Assembly (NCBI GenBank): GCA_018069465.1
Contig: JAGPUW010000014.1
Span: forward strand, 163,523 to 227,522
DNA: 64,000 bases
Direction: 5' to 3'
Source: Gammaproteobacteria bacterium
GTDB lineage: Bacteria > Pseudomonadota > Gammaproteobacteria > Pseudomonadales > Porticoccaceae
The notes beneath the pieces were generated by a model. It was not told the origin of the DNA and did not search any database. It was given only the letters and a program-made list of their open reading frames with translations. The position numbers and the translations under genes were made by a program. How positions within the stretch are numbered: the first letter of the stretch is position 1; every line of letters starts with the position of its first letter. Below, piece by piece: positions 46,111-54,962 of this stretch.

Positions 46111-47307
46111 ATGAATGTTAACGAGGCGAGTTGGTGGCGGGGCGATAAGGGTGGAATGTGGCTGATTGCTGTTATTGCGGTGGCGATAGTCCTTGTGCCG
46201 ATACTCAACCTGGCTGTAGCAGAGGATTCTGTTTTCCATATATCAACCTACACGGTGTCACTGCTGGGTAAATACCTGTGCTATGCCCTGTTGGCACTGG
46301 CCGTTGATTTGATTTGGGGTTATGCGGGTATTCTCAGTCTTGGTCATGGTGCCTTCTTTGCCCTGGGCGGCTATGCCATCGGCATGTATATGATGCGCCA
46401 AATTGGTGATCGCGGCGTTTACGGCAACCCCGAATTACCCGATTTTATGGTTTTCCTGAACTGGAGTGAGCTGCCCTGGTATTGGTATGGCTTCGACAGT
46501 TTTAGTTTTGCACTGTTAATGGTGCTGGTGGCTCCGGCCATACTGGCCTTTGTTTTTGGCTGGCTGGCCTTTCGCTCACGGGTGACGGGGGTTTATTTTT
46601 CGATTATTTCTCAGGCCCTAACGTATGCGCTTTTGCTGGCATTTTTCCGCAATGACATGGGCTTTGGCGGCAATAATGGCTTGACTGATTTTAAGGAGAT
46701 TATCGGTTATAGCTTGCAGCTCGAATCGACCAAGAACGCTTTGTTTGTTTGCTCGGGACTGGCCTTGATTGGCGGCTATATTTTGTGCCGCTATGTCGTC
46801 TCGTCAAAATTGGGTCGGGTATTGGTGGCGATACGTGATGCTGAAAGCCGAACTCGCTTTGTTGGTTATCGGGTGGAGCACTACAAGCTCTTCGTGTTTG
46901 TGCTCAGTGCCATGTTGGCCGGTGTTGCCGGTGCACTTTACGTGCCCCAGGTGGGCATTATTAACCCGGGTGAATTTTCGCCGATTAACTCTATTGAAAT
47001 TATTATCTGGGTGGCGGTGGGTGGTCGCGGTTATTTATTCGGCGCGGTGATCGGTGCCATTCTGGTGAACTACGGTAAAACCTATTTTACCGGTGCCTTC
47101 CCTGAAATCTGGCTGTTCTTCCTCGGCGGCTTATTTGTTGTGTCGACCTTGTTTCTGCCTAAAGGTGTTGTCGGCCTGGTGAAAAGCCGTTTTTCAGGCG
47201 ATCGAGGAACAGAGGGTGGGGTTAACGATGGCAATGATGGGGCTGGACTGCCTAATGTCTCGGCACTGCCTAATGTCTCGGCACCCCCGAAGGAGGAGTC
47301 CTCGTGA
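46111..47307 (+). CDS. urtC: Urea ABC transporter permease UrtC
   Basis: A 398-residue LivM-like permease with about ten helices. ALLALAVDLIWGYAGILSLGHGAFFALGGYAIGMYMMRQ is broken here for length but is the family signature, and VGIINPGEFSPINSIEIIIWV is another. GGAGGA precedes the ATG at 46111. The tail ends in a near-duplicate GLPNVSALPNVSAPPKEESS. The last bases overlap the GTG of urtD by four. Confidence 0.95.
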   Translation: MNVNEASWWRGDKGGMWLIAVIAVAIVLVPILNLAVAEDSVFHISTYTVSLLGKYLCYALLALAVDLIWGYAGILSLGHGAFFALGGYAIGMYMMRQIGDRGVYGNPELPDFMVFLNWSELPWYWYGFDSFSFALLMVLVAPAILAFVFGWLAFRSRVTGVYFSIISQALTYALLLAFFRNDMGFGGNNGLTDFKEIIGYSLQLESTKNALFVCSGLALIGGYILCRYVVSSKLGRVLVAIRDAESRTRFVGYRVEHYKLFVFVLSAMLAGVAGALYVPQVGIINPGEFSPINSIEIIIWVAVGGRGYLFGAVIGAILVNYGKTYFTGAFPEIWLFFLGGLFVVSTLFLPKGVVGLVKSRFSGDRGTEGGVNDGNDGAGLPNVSALPNVSAPPKEESS

Positions 47308-48062
47308 AAACGGGTTTGCATATCCCCAGCAATATTCTTTACATGGATAGTGTCACTGTTTCCTTCGACGGTTTTAAAGCTTTGAATGCCTTGTCTTTAG
47401 CCGTGGCCCCTGGAGAACTGCGTGCCATCATCGGGCCAAATGGCGCGGGCAAAACTACGATGATGGATGTGATTACCGGCAAACTTCGACCCGATTCAGG
47501 TTCGGTGTTTTTCCGCGATACGGTCGATTTGACCCAGTACGATGAGGCCGAGGTTGCCAACCTTGGCATTGGCCGCAAGTTTCAAAAACCGACGGTGATT
47601 GAGAGCCTGACAGTTGAACAGAACCTGGATTTGGCAATGGCGGGCAATCGGGGGGTTTTTAGTACGCTCTTTTCTAAACAGAGTGCTAAGCAGTATGAGC
47701 GAATTACAGAAATTGTCTCCTTGGTTGGCTTGATCGAAAAGCGCAGTGATTTGGCGGGCTCCTTGTCCCACGGGCAAAAGCAGTGGCTGGAAATCGGCAT
47801 GTTGATTATTCAGGAGCCGGAGCTATTACTGGTCGATGAACCAGCGGCGGGTATGACGGATTACGAGACCGAATTGACTGCCCAGCTGTTAAAAGATATC
47901 AGCGGCGAGCGCTCGGTGGTGGTGGTCGAGCACGATATGGAATTTATTAAGGCGCTGGATTGCCACGTGACAGTTCTGCACGAAGGCCATCAGTTGGCCG
48001 AGGGCTCGCTGGCTCACGTGCAGCAGGATGAGCGTGTGATTGAAGTGTACCTGGGGCGCTGA
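47304..48062 (+). CDS. urtD: Urea ABC transporter ATPase UrtD
   Basis: A 252-residue ABC ATPase of the LivG type. Walker A is GPNGAGKTTMMD, the signature is LSHGQKQWLEIGM and Walker B is LLLVDEPAAGMT. GTG start at 47304 overlaps the urtC stop by four bases (GTGA), with AAGGAGGAG upstream, so translation is coupled. Confidence 0.96.
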   Translation: MKTGLHIPSNILYMDSVTVSFDGFKALNALSLAVAPGELRAIIGPNGAGKTTMMDVITGKLRPDSGSVFFRDTVDLTQYDEAEVANLGIGRKFQKPTVIESLTVEQNLDLAMAGNRGVFSTLFSKQSAKQYERITEIVSLVGLIEKRSDLAGSLSHGQKQWLEIGMLIIQEPELLLVDEPAAGMTDYETELTAQLLKDISGERSVVVVEHDMEFIKALDCHVTVLHEGHQLAEGSLAHVQQDERVIEVYLGR

Positions 48063-48064
48063 AG

Positions 48065-48760
48065 ATGCTAGAAATTCGAGATATAGACTTACACTACGGT
48101 GCTAGCCAGGCGCTGAAAAAGGTTAGCTTTAAGGCAGAAAAAGGCCGGGTGTCCTGTGTGATGGGTCGCAATGGTGTTGGCAAAACCTCGTTGATGCGGG
48201 CGGTGGCTGGCCAGCAAGCTATTAGTAGTGGCGCTATTTTCTGGGAAGAGCAGGATATTAGTGGCCTGCCACCTTACGAGCGGGCGAAAAGGGGTATTGC
48301 CTATGTCCCGCAGGGCCGGGATGTGTTTTCACAATTAACCGTTTTGGAAAATTTGAAAACCGGGTTTTCGGTGCTGCCCCGAGCGGGGCGTAATATTCCC
48401 GACGAGATTTTCGAGTTGTTTCCCGTGCTCAAGCAAATGGTTAAGCGCCGGGGCGGTGATTTGTCCGGGGGCCAGCAACAACAACTGGCGATTGCTCGGG
48501 CACTGGTGACGCGCCCGCGTTTGTTGATTCTTGATGAGCCAACAGAAGGCATTCAACCATCGATTATCAAAGATATTCAGAATGTTATTAGCCTGTTGCG
48601 CAGTCGTGGCGGCATGGCCATTTTACTGGTGGAACAATACTTTGAATTTGCTCGGGATTTGGCCGATGACTATCTGGTGATGGACCGTGGTGAGGCCGTA
48701 TTGTCAGGCCTGGGTGCCGAGATGGATGAAGCTGAGGTACGTCGCTACATTGCCGTTTGA
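48065..48760 (+). CDS. urtE: Urea ABC transporter ATPase UrtE
   Basis: A 231-residue ABC ATPase of the LivF type. Walker A GRNGVGKTSLMR, signature LSGGQQQQLAIARAL and Walker B LLILDEPTEGIQP are intact. Begins two bases after urtD and ends the urt operon; the gap to the next gene is 163 bases with no clear terminator. Confidence 0.96.
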   Translation: MLEIRDIDLHYGASQALKKVSFKAEKGRVSCVMGRNGVGKTSLMRAVAGQQAISSGAIFWEEQDISGLPPYERAKRGIAYVPQGRDVFSQLTVLENLKTGFSVLPRAGRNIPDEIFELFPVLKQMVKRRGGDLSGGQQQQLAIARALVTRPRLLILDEPTEGIQPSIIKDIQNVISLLRSRGGMAILLVEQYFEFARDLADDYLVMDRGEAVLSGLGAEMDEAEVRRYIAV

Positions 48761-48923
48761 TTTTACATCGGCTCGCTTTCTCGTTTTTTAAGGGTTTGTT
48801 CCATTACAGCGCAGCGATTAGTATGCGCGTCGGTTTATCATGTTCATTAAATATTGGTTGTAAGCCTTTTCCAGTAAAAGGGAGCAATCGCCCATTCAGA
48901 AGACTGTTAATCGGGAAATCGTT

Positions 48924-49925
48924 ATGAAAACTACGAATGCACTTAGCCGCCCACTCACCCTGTGCCTGGGACTTTGCCTGCTAACGGCTAATGCCTGGTC
49001 GTTGGAACGGCTTTACGTTAAAGCGGGCCAGACGCTGAGACTAGATGCCGCGCATTCAGATTGGGTTTACGACGAACTGGTGCTCGAAAATGGTGCGACA
49101 CTTGAGCTGGATAGCTCTGTACCACGCTGGGATTTAGAGGCTCGCCGCAGCCGCATTGGTAATGACGTGAAAATTATCGGTGTCGGTGGTGAGGGCGAAG
49201 CAGGGGCTGTGGGCGCTTCGGTCGATGGCCAGGCGGCTGATTGTCGACGTGGAAAATCGGGAGCAGGTGCGGCTCACGGTGGCGCTGGTCGCGATGGCTC
49301 GACACTAGCCCTAACCTTGGGTTTGGAGCAATTGGGATCCTTGAGTATTGATATACGAGGTGGCATTGGTGGCAACGGTGGCAACGGTGGTAGTGGCCAA
49401 CAAGGCGGAGCCGCTGATAAATGCCCGGGTGCTGATGGTGGCTCTGGTGGCGACGGCGGCTCTGGTGGCGACGGCGGTAACGGCGGTAATGTACGGATTT
49501 ACTACAGTTTTTTACCGGAGAGCGGCCTGCAGGGCGGCGTGGGTAAGCGAATCACTGTCATCAGTAGTGGTGGAGCGGGCGGACAACCGGGCGAAGCTGG
49601 AGTCGGTGGCGAGGGTGCACCGGGCCACTATGTGAATATGAGAACATTGACTGGCAACCGAAAGTGGATATCAGGTGGTGATACTGGCGAGACGGGTGAG
49701 CTCGGCAAGGCGGGACGAACTGGCGTTAAAGGACAGTACATGGTGGAGAGAGATTTAAGCCGCCGCATCGATGAACTGATGCTTCGTCAGCAGGCGCTAG
49801 TGCCTGCTGCGACAGGAGCAGCTCCAGCACAAGCAAGGCCTAAGTCGGCTCAATCTGGAGCCTTAGAGAAGACCTTGTCAGAGATTCTGGAGCGACTTGA
49901 AGCACTGGAAAAGCGCATTCCATAA
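48924..49925 (+). CDS. Glycine-rich secreted protein of unknown function
   Basis: A 333-residue exported protein. A signal peptide (RPLTLCLGLCLLTANAWS) precedes a short beta region (LERLYVKAGQTLRLDAAHSD). The middle, residues 90-260, is extremely Gly-rich with collagen-like triplets such as GGNGGNGGSGQQGG and GGSGGDGGSGGDGG; the last 70 residues become a Pro-Ala linker and a coiled coil (LEKTLSEILERLEALEKR). Surface or periplasmic scaffold proteins often look like this. Nothing identifies a function. It lies between the urea importer and a porin of the same nitrogen-controlled region. Confidence 0.7.
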   Translation: MKTTNALSRPLTLCLGLCLLTANAWSLERLYVKAGQTLRLDAAHSDWVYDELVLENGATLELDSSVPRWDLEARRSRIGNDVKIIGVGGEGEAGAVGASVDGQAADCRRGKSGAGAAHGGAGRDGSTLALTLGLEQLGSLSIDIRGGIGGNGGNGGSGQQGGAADKCPGADGGSGGDGGSGGDGGNGGNVRIYYSFLPESGLQGGVGKRITVISSGGAGGQPGEAGVGGEGAPGHYVNMRTLTGNRKWISGGDTGETGELGKAGRTGVKGQYMVERDLSRRIDELMLRQQALVPAATGAAPAQARPKSAQSGALEKTLSEILERLEALEKRIP

Positions 49926-49940
49926 GTGGCATACGATTTT

Positions 49941-49957
49941 TGCACCAAAATGAAGCG
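49941..49957. promoter_or_regulatory. NtrC-like enhancer site upstream of the TorF porin gene
   Basis: TGCACCAAAATGAAGCG matches TGCACCA-N3-TGGTGCA at 11 of 14 defined bases, with a perfect left half. It lies about 105 bases before the -24 box of the porin promoter, the same distance as at urtA. Confidence 0.55.
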
Positions 49958-50061
49958 CCTTGCTATAAGTTAATCTTATTTATTCGGTAGATGTTATAAC
50001 ATATTGCAGTTAAAGCCTTTTATATGAATAGATTTTGCTTTATTTCAACTTTATTACAACT

Positions 50062-50077
50062 TGGCATGGCTTATGCT
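50062..50077 (+). promoter_or_regulatory. Sigma-54 (-24/-12) promoter of the TorF porin gene
   Basis: TGGCATGGCTTATGCT has GG and GC ten bases apart and shares the same TGGCAT-N5-ATGC layout as the urtA promoter. Transcription would begin near 50088, about 65 bases before the gene. Confidence 0.6.
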
Positions 50078-50152
50078 TATTCGTATTGAGGTTGTTACTT
50101 GCATACGCCTCAATGAATCCATGTTGTTATAAGTCGAATGAGGGTTAAATTT

Positions 50153-50869
50153 ATGTTGTCTAAAAAAGCAAATTTAGTACGTATGGCTGCTGCTACAGTA
50201 GCTTTGTCTGGCGCTGTTACAATCGCCAGCCCTGCAATGGCAGAAGTCTCGGCTTCAGCCGCAGTGGCAAATATGTACTTATGGCGTGGTATTGATCTGG
50301 GTGATGGCAGTGCTGCTGTTTCTGGTGATCTGGTTTACAGCAACTCGGGTGCTTATGTGGGTGTCTGGGTCAGCAGTGGTGATGACACGCTGGGCAACGA
50401 GTACGATTATTTTGCCGGTTACGGCGGCGAAGTAGGTGATTTTACTTATGACCTGTCTCTGTGGAACTACAACTATTCAGATGACGGCCTTGCCGGTAAC
50501 GGGTTTGATATCTCTGATGACACCACAGGAGAGCTTAGTGAAATTATTGTAACCCTCGGTTATGCCGGTATCAGCTTGTCTTATTACGATAATATTGCCG
50601 GTGCGACTGGTTATAGCTATACAACCTTGAGTGGTGGCGTTGGCAAATTTAGTGCAACGCTTGGCTATCACGATCTTAGTGAAGCTGGCCCAACTGAGAG
50701 TGATTCTATGACTCACTTCGACGTGTCCTACGCCTTTAACGACAACCTGTCATTTACTGCCAGCAAGGTCGTCGCTCAGGATTGTGACAAGGACGATACT
50801 GGTTGTTCAGGTACCCTTGACGAAGATCTGAAATTTGTTGTCACTTACTCACTGCCCATTACTATGTAA
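50153..50869 (+). CDS. TorF family putative porin
   Basis: A 238-residue outer-membrane protein. After a signal peptide (ATVALSGAVTIASPAMA), the motif SASAAVANMYLWRGIDLGDGSAAVSG is typical of TorF-family (TIGR02001-type) porins. Aromatic-rich strands follow (YVGVWVSSGDD, YDYFAGYGGEVGDFTYDLS). The last strand ends LPITM instead of an aromatic. It probably lets small solutes, perhaps urea or ammonium, cross the outer membrane, but that is an inference from its promoter and position next to the urt genes. I chose ATG 50153, with GAGGG upstream. Confidence 0.85.
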   Translation: MLSKKANLVRMAAATVALSGAVTIASPAMAEVSASAAVANMYLWRGIDLGDGSAAVSGDLVYSNSGAYVGVWVSSGDDTLGNEYDYFAGYGGEVGDFTYDLSLWNYNYSDDGLAGNGFDISDDTTGELSEIIVTLGYAGISLSYYDNIAGATGYSYTTLSGGVGKFSATLGYHDLSEAGPTESDSMTHFDVSYAFNDNLSFTASKVVAQDCDKDDTGCSGTLDEDLKFVVTYSLPITM

Positions 50870-50900
50870 ATTGGTTCTGAGATCGACTGCTAGACAAAAA

Positions 50901-50927
50901 ACGCCGACAAACAGTCGGCGTTTTTTT
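50901..50927. terminator. Bidirectional intrinsic terminator
   Basis: A perfect stem ACGCCGAC/GTCGGCGT with a five-base loop, T7 on one side and A6 on the other. It serves both the porin gene and, on the minus strand, the convergent VWA gene ending at 50996. Confidence 0.9.
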
Positions 50928-50995
50928 ATGGGTGCTGCATTAGCCTTGTCAAGGCTTGGTTGATCCGGTCAGGACGAATAACACTATCAAGCTGT

Positions 50996-52381
50996 TCAAC
51001 TTGTCGCAGCCTTAAGCAGGTCGTCGAGCATCCGCTCAAGGTGGTCAAGGGTATTGCAAGTTTTTGCCAGGTGGCAGTAGGGGCGGTATTTGTACATTAC
51101 CGAGTCACCCGACTTCCAGAAAGTTTCCGGTTCTGGGTTGAGCCAGATAACGCGCTTGGCGCGCAGGTGTAGGGTCTGCATGACTTCGCTGCGCGGGGCG
51201 AGAAAGTTGTTGCGGGCATCGCCGAGTATCAACACGGTGGTTTTATTGTCGATATCGTCCATACACTGATCGTCGAGGTCGAGCAGGGTGGTGCCGTAGT
51301 CGGAGCCGCCCATGCCGTGGTCGGCCATGATTTTGTCAATCGCCTGTTCAACCGGGTATTTATCGAAGATATCTTTCACCGAAATTAAATTGCCGGTAAA
51401 CACATAGCTGTCGATACGCTGCATGACGTCGTTGAGGCTGTGTAAAAATAGCAGCAGAAAGCGCGCATAGGCTTGCACCGAGCCACTGATGTCGCACATC
51501 ACCAGCAGGCGGGGTTTGTCGATGTATTTGGTCTTCCAGTAGGTTTCAAACATCACGCCGTCGTAGGCGACGTTGCGACGCAGGGTTTTGCGAAAGTCGA
51601 GCTGCCCGCGTTTGTCCCGTTTTTTCTTTTTCGAATACTGGGTGCTGAGGCGTTTGGCCATTTTGCGCACCAGATCGCGCATGACGTGAAAGTCACGCTG
51701 TTCAATATTCGACAGCTTGCTGCTTTTTAGGTGATCTTCGCGCAGATTGCGGGTGGCGTTGCGGCCATACATAGAAAGCTGCTGTTCGACGAAGTCTTTA
51801 ACGCCCTCGGCCAGATATTGTTTGGCATTTCTCAGTGCGCCCGCCTGGGCGATACTGGAGGGACAGTCGCCTTTGCCCATGGCGGCGATATCGTTTTGCA
51901 GATCACGCAAGCCCATTTTTTGCATGATTTTCTGTGCGTAGAGGCTTTTCTGGGTGAAAAACCAGATGTCAGTGAGGCCGACTTCGCGGGCGGCTTTTTT
52001 CATTTCGGTGGCGAGGCTGGCGGTGTCGCCTTCCAAAAGCATCTTGGCCAGCTGTGATTCGGCCTGTGGTGCTTCGTTTTGCTGGCTCTCAACTGGCTGC
52101 TTGTCGGCGGCTTCATCCGTGTCGGCAGTCGCGCTATTGCTGTGTGGGTCGTTGGCGGCGCTGAACGTGTCGAAGCTGAAAAACTGCTCGAAACACTCAG
52201 CCACCAAATCTTGCTCGGTTTCCGATTTAGCGAGGCTGACCTGAAAGGCGTTTTTTAAAATACTGCGGTCGGTATAGCCAACGAGGGCAACGGTGCGGCT
52301 GGTCTCAATGGTGTCGGACGGCGATACTTTAATGCCCGCGGCGCGGATAACCTTGTAAAAATCCTCAAGTGTTTGCTGCAT
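50996..52381 (-). CDS. VWA domain protein, CoxE-like
   Basis: A 461-residue cytoplasmic protein of the CoxE/von Willebrand A family. The metal-ion-dependent adhesion motif appears as LLVMCDISGSVQAYARFLL, with a later ILGDARNN. The central portion is a long, acidic helical region (residues 50-200). Together with a MoxR ATPase, such proteins mature or activate metalloenzymes. The ATG at 52381 has GAGGA before it. Its stop is shared with a bidirectional terminator to the right, and it follows the MoxR gene on the same strand. Confidence 0.85.
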   Translation of the reverse strand: MQQTLEDFYKVIRAAGIKVSPSDTIETSRTVALVGYTDRSILKNAFQVSLAKSETEQDLVAECFEQFFSFDTFSAANDPHSNSATADTDEAADKQPVESQQNEAPQAESQLAKMLLEGDTASLATEMKKAAREVGLTDIWFFTQKSLYAQKIMQKMGLRDLQNDIAAMGKGDCPSSIAQAGALRNAKQYLAEGVKDFVEQQLSMYGRNATRNLREDHLKSSKLSNIEQRDFHVMRDLVRKMAKRLSTQYSKKKKRDKRGQLDFRKTLRRNVAYDGVMFETYWKTKYIDKPRLLVMCDISGSVQAYARFLLLFLHSLNDVMQRIDSYVFTGNLISVKDIFDKYPVEQAIDKIMADHGMGGSDYGTTLLDLDDQCMDDIDNKTTVLILGDARNNFLAPRSEVMQTLHLRAKRVIWLNPEPETFWKSGDSVMYKYRPYCHLAKTCNTLDHLERMLDDLLKAATS

Positions 52382-52437
52382 GCTGGATCCTCGCGGGCCG
52401 CTGCCAGTTGGCGTGAGCAGTGGCCCGGTTAAGTCAG

Positions 52438-53388
52438 TTAACGGCCAGAGCGCTTGTGGGCCTTGTTGATAAAGGTGCGCAGATGGTCGCCCATGGCGTC
52501 GATATCGGTTTCAAATTTGAGCAGCACGTTGAGGGTCTGCTTGACCATGGCGGCGTCGAGCTGCTCGCTGTGGAGCAAGAGCAGGGTTTTGGCCCAGTCG
52601 ATGGTTTCTGAGATGGATGGTGATTTTTTGAGGTCGAGCTCGCGCACTTGCTGGACGAAGCTGACGATCTCCTTGCGCAGGGTGTCGGATAGCTCGGGCA
52701 CACGGCTGGAGAGGATGCGGCTTTCGAGCTTTTCATCTGGGTAGGGCACATATAAATGCAGGCAGCGGCGCTTGAGGGCGTCGCTCATCTCGCGGCTATT
52801 GTTGCTGGTGAGGAAAACCAGGGGTTTAATCTTGGCCTTGATGGTGCCGATTTCGGGGATCGACACCTGAAATTCGGACAGCACCTCGAGCAGGAAGGCT
52901 TCAAACTCGGGGTCGGATTTATCCACTTCATCGATGAGCAAGACACAGCCCATTTCCTGGTGGAGGGCTTTGTATATCGGCCGGGGTTCGAGGAAGGTTT
53001 CTGAAAAGAACAGGTCGTCGTGGCTGTGAATGCGCTCCATCGACTGTTCCAGCCCGGTGGCGCCTTCCAGCAGCTCGCTGAGCTTGTCTTTTAAAAGTTG
53101 GGTATAAAGCAGCTGCTTGGCGTATTTCCATTCGTACAGTGCCTTGGACTCATCCAGCCCTTCGTAGCACTGCAGGCGCACGAGAGGTACGTCGAGAATT
53201 TGCGCCGTGGTTTTGGCAAGCTCGGTCTTGCCAACGCCGGCAGGGCCTTCGACCATTACTGGCTTTTGCAGGTTGTGGGCAATGTAAACACAGGTGGCGA
53301 TCTGTTCGCTACAAATATACTGAGCCGCTTCAAAGCGCTGTTGAATATCGTCGACCGAGGTGAATTTATCTTTATAAAGTTCTTTCAT
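52438..53388 (-). CDS. MoxR-family AAA+ ATPase
   Basis: A 316-residue AAA+ chaperone ATPase. Walker A is GPAGVGKTELAK, Walker B CVLLIDEVDKSD, sensor 1 VFLTSNNSREMSDALKRRC. MoxR/CoxD proteins with a VWA partner insert metals or cofactors in enzymes such as methanol dehydrogenase or CO dehydrogenase. Because a copper monooxygenase operon lies nearby, a role in its maturation is possible but not shown. Operon with the VWA gene. Confidence 0.92.
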   Translation of the reverse strand: MKELYKDKFTSVDDIQQRFEAAQYICSEQIATCVYIAHNLQKPVMVEGPAGVGKTELAKTTAQILDVPLVRLQCYEGLDESKALYEWKYAKQLLYTQLLKDKLSELLEGATGLEQSMERIHSHDDLFFSETFLEPRPIYKALHQEMGCVLLIDEVDKSDPEFEAFLLEVLSEFQVSIPEIGTIKAKIKPLVFLTSNNSREMSDALKRRCLHLYVPYPDEKLESRILSSRVPELSDTLRKEIVSFVQQVRELDLKKSPSISETIDWAKTLLLLHSEQLDAAMVKQTLNVLLKFETDIDAMGDHLRTFINKAHKRSGR

Positions 53389-53468
53389 GCGGGCTTTGTA
53401 CCTGTGATTTTAAAACTGTAGTTATAAGGCTGTAGTTAGTAAGGATTTAGTTTAAAGCGATCGGTCGC

Positions 53469-54593
53469 TTAACCTTTTTTCCTTTGCTCGACCAAAAAGT
53501 GTTCAGCTAAAGAGACTGTGCGTGCGGCCGTTGCCTGGCGCCCAATATTATTGAGTAGCTTAATATCGTTGGCGAGCTCGCGGAGACCGGGATACTCGTC
53601 ATGCCACTCCAGCAGTGCCGTTTGTACCTGTTCGACCAGTGACCGGAAGCCGATAATCAGGGCGGTGAGGTCTGGTGTGCAGGTCTGTTGTTCGAGTTTG
53701 CTGGCGGCGATTATACCCAATTCTTTGGCCGATTCTGTGAGGCTAAGTAATTGACCTAACTTTTGCTGCTCGAGAGGGCTGCGGTGGGGCGTGCTGGGGT
53801 GTGCAAGGTAGTCGAGTTGAGCTTGCATCGCGCCGGCAATGGGCGCCAGCATTAAGCTGTCTTCGAGGGTGCGCATCGGCAGTGATATCTCCGCAAAGGC
53901 ATGCCCGCTTGTGCCAATAAGTGTGGAGCAGGGTATGCGGCAATCCGTAAACACAATGTTGCAGTGACTGCTGGGATGTAAGCCTTTAACGGGCTGCGGT
54001 GGCATAAGCTGTAAGCCGGCGCTGTCGGCCGGTACGAGAAAGGCCGAGAAGTGTTTGCGGCCTTGCTGTTGTGAGGTAATGGCGAGCACGATAAAGCGGT
54101 CGGCGTAGGGACCATGACTGACGAAGGCTTTTTCACCATTGAGAATGTAGTTCGCGCCGTCTTTGCTTGCACTACAGCTAAGGTGTTTTGGATGAGCGCC
54201 GACATTAGGTTCGGAAATGGCGAGGGCGCAGAGTGAGTCGCCATTGAGAATAGCGTCGATATACGCCGGGTCGTGACAGCCAAGTGTGCGAAGAAAGTGA
54301 GTCTTAAGCAGCTGGCCTAGCCAGGTCATTGTCAGTCCCAGCGACCGATGCTGACGTGACATAAGGTAGCCAGTGAGGGCGATGTCTGTATAAGGAGGGT
54401 TTGCCAGCGAAGTGTTAGTGGTAAAGCGCTGGAGTAGCTGCTGTTCAGCCAGGCGTTTCCAGGTTTTAAAGGGGAAGCTTGTCGGTTGAGTGTATTCTTC
54501 CTGTAAAATATGAAAAATGTTCGCCTTTTGGAGGCTGAGGCTTATCTCGGCCTCAAGCCGGTGGCGTGCTTCTTGGCAAGTTATAGGGGTCAT
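53469..54593 (-). CDS. Acyl-CoA dehydrogenase family protein
   Basis: A 374-residue flavoenzyme. The FAD/substrate motif CALAISEPNVGAHPKHLSC (a variant of the LAxTEPxxGSD box), the NGEKAFVSHGPYAD segment and the C-terminal helices with AKELGIIAA fit the ACAD fold. Family members oxidise acyl-CoAs. The catalytic base cannot be pinned because the C-terminal half is divergent. The frame opens at 54692, but ATG 54593 begins the conserved part. It is separated from the CuMMO operon by 370 bases and runs the opposite way. Confidence 0.8.
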   Translation of the reverse strand: MTPITCQEARHRLEAEISLSLQKANIFHILQEEYTQPTSFPFKTWKRLAEQQLLQRFTTNTSLANPPYTDIALTGYLMSRQHRSLGLTMTWLGQLLKTHFLRTLGCHDPAYIDAILNGDSLCALAISEPNVGAHPKHLSCSASKDGANYILNGEKAFVSHGPYADRFIVLAITSQQQGRKHFSAFLVPADSAGLQLMPPQPVKGLHPSSHCNIVFTDCRIPCSTLIGTSGHAFAEISLPMRTLEDSLMLAPIAGAMQAQLDYLAHPSTPHRSPLEQQKLGQLLSLTESAKELGIIAASKLEQQTCTPDLTALIIGFRSLVEQVQTALLEWHDEYPGLRELANDIKLLNNIGRQATAARTVSLAEHFLVEQRKKG

Positions 54594-54962
54594 AGGGTGC
54601 TGTGCTCGGCTAAAAGAAATATTTTTTGAAAAGAATAGCTTAATAGGTCGCGGTCGGCCTATATCTGCATGAATTATAGTAATGACAGGCATACCTTTAA
54701 ATTATGCTATAGATTACAGTTAGTTATGGGTGTCCGTCCTTATAGTTATAGCGCTTTTCAATAGAAGAATGGGCTGGTCAGGCATAGATTGGTAATTGGC
54801 TTGTCACTTTCTGCACTATGGTTGTCATCTTTGGCTCTGCGTTTGGCGTATTTACCTGCGTATATTTCATTCCAAGTTGTTTCGTAAAGGTGCAGTACTG
54901 ACTGTAGTAGTTTGTCGGTACAGCAAAATAAGCTCAAAACAAAAAGACAGGGGTTACATGAC
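54594..54962. other. Divergent promoter region between acyl-CoA dehydrogenase and the CuMMO operon
   Basis: About 370 bases hold promoters for both directions but I could not place any with confidence. No sigma-54 GG-N10-GC element was found. TTGTCA occurs twice about 18 bases apart near 54801 and 54820. The upstream frame of the acyl-CoA dehydrogenase extends some 33 codons into this region without a good start. Confidence 0.4.

Noticed and set aside
54594..54962. Sigma-54 promoter before the CuMMO operon
   Set aside because: No GG-N10-GC element was found in the spacer.
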